Assembly (NCBI GenBank): GCA_036506495.1
Contig: DASXRQ010000161.1
Span: forward strand, 1-57,606
Direction of reading: 5' to 3'
Length of the DNA: 57,606 nt
From: DASXRC01 sp036506495
GTDB taxonomy: Bacteria > Actinomycetota > Actinomycetes > Mycobacteriales > Micromonosporaceae
The translations under genes were made by a program, and so were the position numbers. Shown here piece by piece: positions 53,239-57,606 of this stretch. The first letter of the stretch is position 1; every line of letters starts with the position of its first letter. The notes below the pieces were generated by a model. The model did not search any database, was not told the DNA's origin, and worked only from the letters and a program-made list of their open reading frames with translations.

Positions 53239-55038
53239 ATGCTGGAGAGCGGCTGGACGCCTACCGCCGGCGCGCCCGTCGGTCGCCCGATCCGCCGTCG
53301 CGACGGCGGAGTGCGGCGGCTACGCACCGTATCGATCGCCGGGGCCATGGTGCTGGCCGTGGTCGCGACCGCCGCGTGCGACACCGCGGATGCGGCGAAC
53401 CAACCGTCTCCGCCGCGACAGGGCGGGACGCTGCACGTCGTGCTCACCCAGGGCATGCCCCTGCACCTCGACCCGCAGCGGCTCAACGCGGCGACCGATG
53501 CGAATGTCGCCCGGCTGTTCACCCGCACCCTCACCACGTTCAAGGCCGAGCCCGGCGAGGCGGCGAGCGAGATCGTGGGCGACCTGGCCACGGACACCGG
53601 ACGCCCGAGTGAGGGCAACCGGGTCTGGACGTTCCGCCTCAAGGACGGCATCCGCTGGCAGGACGGCTCCCTCGTCAACTGCGAGCAGGTCAAGTACGGC
53701 GTGGAGCGCAGCTTCTCGGACATCTTCGACACCGCGCAGACGTACCCCAAGGCCTTCCTCGAGGACAACAACCCGCCGTACAAGGGGCCGTTCGTCGCTG
53801 GCAACAACGGCGGCAAGGGCCTCGAGTCGGTCGAGTGCGTGGACACGCAGACCGTCCGGTTCCGGCTCAAGCGACCGGTGGGCGACTTCGGCTACACCGT
53901 CGCCATGACCGTCTTCGCGCCGGTTCCGCTCAACGAGAACCGCCAGGCATACGACCGCAACCCGTGGTCGAACGGCCCGTACATGATCCAGACGTCGACG
54001 GACAAGCAGATCGTGCTGGTCCGCAACCCGCACTGGAACAAGGCCAGCGACCCGGTCCGCAAGCAGTACCCCGAGAAGATCGTCATTACCAACAACGAGA
54101 ACGCCGCACTGGTGACCAACGAGTTGGTCCAGGACCAGGGTGAGGCGAAGTCGACGATCATGCTCGACACCGACGTGGCGCCCACCTTCGTGCAACAAGT
54201 GGTCAACGACCCCGCGCTCAACGGGCGGACCGTGCAGGGGCCGACCGGCGCGGTTCGGTACTTTGCGATCAACACCCGGAACGTCAAGGACCTGCGCTGC
54301 CGGCAGGCCCTCGCGTACGGCTTCAACAAGCGCAAGTACCGGTCGGCGATGGGCGGATCGATGTTCGGCGAGCTCGCCACGTCGATCATCCCGCCGAACC
54401 TTAAGGCGCATAAGGACTTCGACATCTACGGCACGAAGACCAACCCCGAGGGGCAGCGGGACAAGGCACAGGACCTACTCGCGCAGGCCAAGGGCACGTG
54501 CTTCAAGAACAACAAGATCAGGGTCGCGTACCGGAACACTCCAGCCATCCGGCGTTACGTGAGCACGATCGTGGACACGTACGCCCGAAACCTCGGCCTC
54601 GAGGTGGAGCTCGACCCGGTGGATGCCGAAACCTACTTCGACAAGGTCTCGAACATCGCCAACCCGTACGACCTGATCTACGCCGGCTGGGTCGCGGACT
54701 GGGCGAACGGCTCCGCGGTGATCCCGCCGCTGTTCGACGGCCGCACCCTGAAGCCACCGGGTGAGCTCGGCACGAACAACTACTCGTTCCTCAACGACCC
54801 GGAGATCGACCGGCAGATCGACGAGGCGTACGCCGAGGCGGACCTCAATCGGCAGTATCTGCTCTGGGGCGAACTGGACAACAAGCTCCAGGAGATGGCC
54901 GTCACGATCCCGATCCTGTTCACGAACGGGCTGCGGCTGGCCGGGTCGAACGTCCGGGGCGGCTTCATCCACCCGCAGTTCGCGCAGCCTGACCTGGTCG
55001 CCCTCGGCCTGGCTGACCCCTCGCTGTCGCCCGCCTGA
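53239..55038 (+). CDS. orphan peptide/nickel-type ABC transporter substrate-binding lipoprotein (SBP_bac_5)
   Basis: 599 residues. An Arg-rich start, a hydrophobic segment VSIAGAMVLAVVATAAC with the lipidated cysteine, then the SBP family 5 fold: GGTLHVVLTQGMPLHLDPQR, the hinge motif VWTFRLKDGIRWQDGSLVNC, and QALAYGFNKRKYRSAMGG. No permease or ATPase gene lies nearby, so it is an orphan binding protein using a distant transporter or acting as a sensor. ATG 53239 has AAGGA 8 bases upstream; TAAAGT at 53130-53135 is a possible -10 in the 216-base gap after tpiA. Confidence 0.93.
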   Translation: MLESGWTPTAGAPVGRPIRRRDGGVRRLRTVSIAGAMVLAVVATAACDTADAANQPSPPRQGGTLHVVLTQGMPLHLDPQRLNAATDANVARLFTRTLTTFKAEPGEAASEIVGDLATDTGRPSEGNRVWTFRLKDGIRWQDGSLVNCEQVKYGVERSFSDIFDTAQTYPKAFLEDNNPPYKGPFVAGNNGGKGLESVECVDTQTVRFRLKRPVGDFGYTVAMTVFAPVPLNENRQAYDRNPWSNGPYMIQTSTDKQIVLVRNPHWNKASDPVRKQYPEKIVITNNENAALVTNELVQDQGEAKSTIMLDTDVAPTFVQQVVNDPALNGRTVQGPTGAVRYFAINTRNVKDLRCRQALAYGFNKRKYRSAMGGSMFGELATSIIPPNLKAHKDFDIYGTKTNPEGQRDKAQDLLAQAKGTCFKNNKIRVAYRNTPAIRRYVSTIVDTYARNLGLEVELDPVDAETYFDKVSNIANPYDLIYAGWVADWANGSAVIPPLFDGRTLKPPGELGTNNYSFLNDPEIDRQIDEAYAEADLNRQYLLWGELDNKLQEMAVTIPILFTNGLRLAGSNVRGGFIHPQFAQPDLVALGLADPSLSPA

Positions 55039-55110
55039 TCGCCGCGCCGCGGCGGCCCGCTATCCTTGGTGGGCCGCCGCGCCGGGCGGGTGCATCTGAG
55101 AGGACCGTTC

Positions 55111-55365
55111 ATGCCGATCGCGTTCGCCTACACGTTGATCGTGTTGCTAATCATCACGAGCGGCCTGCTCACGCTGCTGATCCTGCTCCATCGGGGCAAG
55201 GGCGGCGGCCTGTCGAGCATGTTCGGCGGCGGCGTGAGCTCGAACCTCGCCGGTTCATCGGTGGCGGAGCGGAACCTCGACCGCTACACGATCCTCGTCG
55301 GCGTCGTCTGGTTCGCCTGCATCGTGGGGCTGGGACTCTGGCTGAAACTCGCGATGAAGGGGTAA
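55111..55365 (+). CDS. secG: preprotein translocase subunit SecG
   Basis: 84 residues with two membrane helices joined by the conserved loop LLHRGKGGGLSSMFGGG and SNLAGSSVAERNLDR. It supports SecYE-driven protein export. ATG 55111 has GAGAGGA 6-8 bases upstream; TATCCT (55061-55066) is a plausible -10. The frame runs further upstream but is unsupported. The position after tpiA is conserved; the binding-protein gene between them is the deviation. A strong terminator follows. Confidence 0.95.
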   Translation: MPIAFAYTLIVLLIITSGLLTLLILLHRGKGGGLSSMFGGGVSSNLAGSSVAERNLDRYTILVGVVWFACIVGLGLWLKLAMKG

Positions 55366-55395
55366 TGCCTGAGCACCGGAAATAGTCGTACACTC

Positions 55396-55430
55396 TTGCG
55401 CGCGGCCCGATTTGTGCGGGCCGCGCGCAA
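55396..55430 (+). terminator. strong hairpin terminator after secG
   Basis: Perfect 14-base inverted repeat TTGCGCGCGGCCCG (55396-55409) and CGGGCCGCGCGCAA (55417-55430) with a 7-base loop, 30 bases after secG. No U-tract follows. Confidence 0.85.
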
Positions 55431-55505
55431 CTGTTCCCGGCAACGCTTCATCCCCGTCGCGCCGCCGACCTGGCGGCGAACCCCCTTCGACAGGAGCGAG
55501 CACCC

Positions 55506-55850
55506 GTGGCAAGTGGCAGCGCCATTCGCGGCACACGGGTCGGGTCAGCCCCGACCCGTCCGGTTGAGCGGTGCGAACCCGCCGCCCGCCGTTCGGTGAC
55601 CTACTGGTGCACCAATGGGCACACCATCACCGTCCACCTCGCGTCGGACGCCCCCCGCCCGGCGACCTGGGACTGCCCCCGCTGTGGGCAGCAGGCCGGC
55701 CTGGATTCGCAGAACCCACCCGGCCCGCTGCGTCCCGAGCCGTACAAGACTCACTTGGCGTACGTGAAGGAGCGGCGCACCGACGCCGACGGCGCCGCGA
55801 TCCTCGCCGAGGCCCTGGCCGCCCTCCGCCAACGCCGCGGCGAAATCTAG
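55506..55850 (+). CDS. rbpA: RNA polymerase-binding protein RbpA
   Basis: 114 residues, actinobacteria-specific. The core domain with zinc-type cysteines reads TYWCTNGHTITVHLASDAPR and TWDCPRCGQQAG; the C-terminal sigma-binding part is HLAYVKERRTDADGAAILAE. The N-terminal tail with SAIRGTRVGSA contacts RNA polymerase and is conserved. RbpA stabilises open complexes formed with the primary sigma factors. GTG 55506 gives the family start. A terminator separates it from secG. Confidence 0.96.
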   Translation: MASGSAIRGTRVGSAPTRPVERCEPAARRSVTYWCTNGHTITVHLASDAPRPATWDCPRCGQQAGLDSQNPPGPLRPEPYKTHLAYVKERRTDADGAAILAEALAALRQRRGEI

Positions 55851-55858
55851 CCAGAGCC

Positions 55859-55943
55859 CGCGAGCGCCGCGGCAGCCTCACCCGGTCGCGAGCGCCCAAC
55901 CCGGTCGCTCGGGCCGCGGTAGCCCAGCCCGGTCGCGAGCGCC
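55859..55943. repeat. GC-rich direct repeats after rbpA
   Basis: CCCGGTCGCGAGCGCC occurs at 55881-55896 and 55928-55943 (47-base period), and CGCGAGCGCCGCGG-type copies flank them from 55859. The 196-base gap between the convergent rbpA and pgl genes holds no gene that I can support. Confidence 0.7.
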
Positions 55944-56046
55944 GCGGTGGCATCTGGAGCCGAGGACGACGCGGCGAAGCCGCCGTCGCCCGCAGGCGAA
56001 GATGGCACCGCGGCGGCGCGAGCCGTCCGAGCGGCGCGAGGACCAG

Positions 56047-56817
56047 CTAGCGCAGCGAGCGCAGGCGGGGCGACACCTCGGCGGCGGCGGCCCGGTCGAG
56101 CAGCCATAGCGTCCGGTCCACGCCGTGGACCCCGGCGGCGGGCACCTGCACGGGCCCCGCCCCGGCCAACGCCATGCCGACCGCGCGGGACTTGGTCACG
56201 CCGGTGGCCACGAGCCAGACGTCCTCGGCCGTGTTGATCGCGGGGAGGGTGAGGCTTATCCGGGTGGCCGGAGGCTTCGGGCAGCCCCGGACCGCGCTGA
56301 CCGGCCGGGTCTCGTACGCGACCGGGTGCTCGGGGAACACGGACGCCACGTGGCCGTCCTCGCCCACCCCGAGGAGCAGCACGTCGAAGTGCGGTAGGCG
56401 GGCCGTGCCCGGTCGGGCCGCGGCGGCGAGCTCCTCCGCGTACCGGGCCGCGGCGGCCTCCGGATCGTCGCCGTCCGGGCCGTCGGACGGCGGCATCGGG
56501 TGCACCCGGGACGGGTCCAGCGGGAGCGCGTCGAGCAGCGTCTCGCGCGCCTCGGTTTCGTTGCGGTCGGGGTCACCGGCCGGCAGGAACCGCTCGTCGC
56601 CCCACCAGATTTCCACGTGCGCCCAGTCGACGGCGTCACGTGCCGGGAGGTCCCGTAGCGCCCGGTACACCGCCGCCGCGACCCGGCCGCCGGTGAGCAC
56701 CACGCTCGCGAGCCCGCGTTCGACCTGCGCGTCCAGGAGCTTGACGGTCAGCCGGGCGGCCACCGCCTGCGCGAGGACGTCCGGATCCGCGTGGACGACC
56801 ACGCTCGTTTCGCTCAC
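56047..56817 (-). CDS. pgl: 6-phosphogluconolactonase
   Basis: 256 residues of the SugIP/DevB-type family that opens 6-phosphogluconolactone in the oxidative pentose phosphate pathway. SVVLTGGRVAAAVYRALRDL near the N-terminus, HVEIWWGDERFLPAGDPDRN, LPHFDVLLLGVGEDGHVASV with the catalytic-region histidine, and a final VHGVDRTLWLLDRAAA. The GTG start at 56817 overlaps the opcA stop (GTGA), so the two are coupled; zwf presumably lies outside the window. Convergent with rbpA. Confidence 0.95.
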   Translation of the reverse strand: MSETSVVVHADPDVLAQAVAARLTVKLLDAQVERGLASVVLTGGRVAAAVYRALRDLPARDAVDWAHVEIWWGDERFLPAGDPDRNETEARETLLDALPLDPSRVHPMPPSDGPDGDDPEAAAARYAEELAAAARPGTARLPHFDVLLLGVGEDGHVASVFPEHPVAYETRPVSAVRGCPKPPATRISLTLPAINTAEDVWLVATGVTKSRAVGMALAGAGPVQVPAAGVHGVDRTLWLLDRAAAAEVSPRLRSLR

Positions 56818-57606
56818 GTCTGATCCGGCGGCTGGACGGGGGGCATGTCGGCGCGCTTGGCCGCCGCCGGGTCCCTCCAGACGTGTACGCGGGTCGCCGG
56901 GCGGTCATTCAGGTCCATACCGGTGAGCGCGGCGAGCGCGTCGGCGTAGATCTGGTCGGCGTCCAGCCGGCGCAGCTCCTCGGCGAGCTCGTCGCCGAGC
57001 GGGCGGCGGACCAGGGGCATGTGCCGGTCCAGCTGGCCGGTGCGACTGAACACCGCCGTGCCGTTCTCCCGCGTCAGGCGGATCGTCTCGCCGTTGGCGC
57101 TGTCCAGCTGGATGCTGCGCATCCGGGCGTACTCTTTGGTCGGCTCGAGGGTGGCCACGATGCCGAGCCGGGCCTGGAGCCAGCCGCGCATGAGCGCCGC
57201 GGTCGGGTCGGTGGGCGGTGCGACGACGTTGCCGGCAATGACCTGAGGCTCAACCATGTCGAACGCGGCGGCGACGAGCGTGCGCCACAACGTGATCCGG
57301 GTCCAGGCGAGGTCGGTGTCGCCCGGTGCGTAGTCATCCGCCCGCATACGCAGCGCGACCACCGGGTCGGGTGACTGCGCCGCGTCCGTGATTCGCCGGT
57401 CGGCCACGACGCCGAGGAAGTCGTACGCGATGCGGTCCGGTGGTTCGCTGTGCCACCACGTGACGACCGGGACGTCGGGCGCGAGCAGCGGCATCACCAC
57501 CGACTCGGCGTGCAGCGCCAGGCGCCCGAACATCCGCATCACGACGGCCTCGCACGGGCCGAGCCGGCCACCGACGACGATCTCCGCGTCGAGCCGGCTG
57601 TGGTCC
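56814..57606 (-). CDS. opcA: glucose-6-phosphate dehydrogenase assembly protein OpcA (5' end outside window)
   Basis: The frame is open to the window edge, so the N-terminus is missing; the first in-window start codons are internal. Visible part: SRLDAEIVVGGRLGPCEAVV, then LHAESVVMPLLAPDVPVVTW and WWHSEPPDRIAYDFLG, and the C-terminal IYADALAALTGMDLNDRPAT. OpcA is needed for assembly and activity of glucose-6-phosphate dehydrogenase (zwf), which is expected upstream. The stop overlaps the pgl start. The last residues (ADMPPVQPPDQT) are a short Pro-rich tail. Confidence 0.93.
   Translation of the reverse strand, partial: DHSRLDAEIVVGGRLGPCEAVVMRMFGRLALHAESVVMPLLAPDVPVVTWWHSEPPDRIAYDFLGVVADRRITDAAQSPDPVVALRMRADDYAPGDTDLAWTRITLWRTLVAAAFDMVEPQVIAGNVVAPPTDPTAALMRGWLQARLGIVATLEPTKEYARMRSIQLDSANGETIRLTRENGTAVFSRTGQLDRHMPLVRRPLGDELAEELRRLDADQIYADALAALTGMDLNDRPATRVHVWRDPAAAKRADMPPVQPPDQT

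Overview
The window is chromosomal DNA from a very GC-rich actinobacterium. Evidence: strong third-position G/C bias, many GTG starts, frequent start codons 6-9 nt downstream of a TANNNT hexamer (a leaderless pattern), and actinobacterial markers (whiA, rbpA, opcA, mycothiol-dependent enzymes). Gene order (polA, rpsA, coaE, uvrB ... uvrA, Rieske, uvrC, rapZ, yvcK, whiA, gap, pgk, tpiA, secG, rbpA, pgl, opcA) is the conserved actinobacterial backbone. The coaE-GrpB fusion and secG-rbpA-pgl-opcA order suggest Micromonosporaceae; the genus is not determined.

Layout. 1-2.6 kb: polar amino acid ABC transporter (binding protein cut by the window edge). 2.6-13.7 kb: housekeeping block with polA, a GNAT acetyltransferase, a methyltransferase, rpsA, coaE, a duplicated-domain lipoprotein and uvrB. 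13.7-38 kb: accessory stretch between uvrB and uvrA. It holds a frame-broken AraC-type regulator, an ABM/hydrolase pair, a terC gene under a yybP-ykoY-type manganese riboswitch, a muropeptide salvage pair (YkfC/YkfB-like), a phosphatase, a serine hydrolase, a four-gene pgsBC-type polymer cluster, typA, a DedA-PAP2 fusion, small enzymes, an ArsR-AHSA1-VOC operon, and a secreted M4 metalloprotease. 38-44.8 kb: mycothiol/MBL pair, rsgA, uvrA, two Tat-type Rieske lipoproteins. 44.8-49.8 kb: uvrC, rapZ, yvcK, whiA. 50-57.6 kb: gap-pgk-tpiA, an orphan peptide-binding lipoprotein, secG, rbpA, pgl and opcA (cut by the window edge).

How genes work together. UvrA, UvrB, UvrC and PolA supply most of nucleotide excision repair. 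gap-pgk-tpiA and pgl-opcA cover lower glycolysis and the oxidative pentose phosphate entry, and YvcK/RapZ sit beside them. The most unusual locus is 21.4-26.4 kb on the minus strand: a membrane protein with two extracytoplasmic sensor-like modules and a terminal HAMP but no output domain, translationally coupled to a PgsB/CapB ligase, then PgsC/CapC and a membrane-anchored NlpC/P60-type hydrolase, with no recognisable PgsA/CapA. Base composition looks less GC-rich there than in its flanks. Starts were revised where ribosome binding sites, overlaps or -10 hexamers supported another codon. No tRNA, rRNA, CRISPR array or insertion sequence was recognised.
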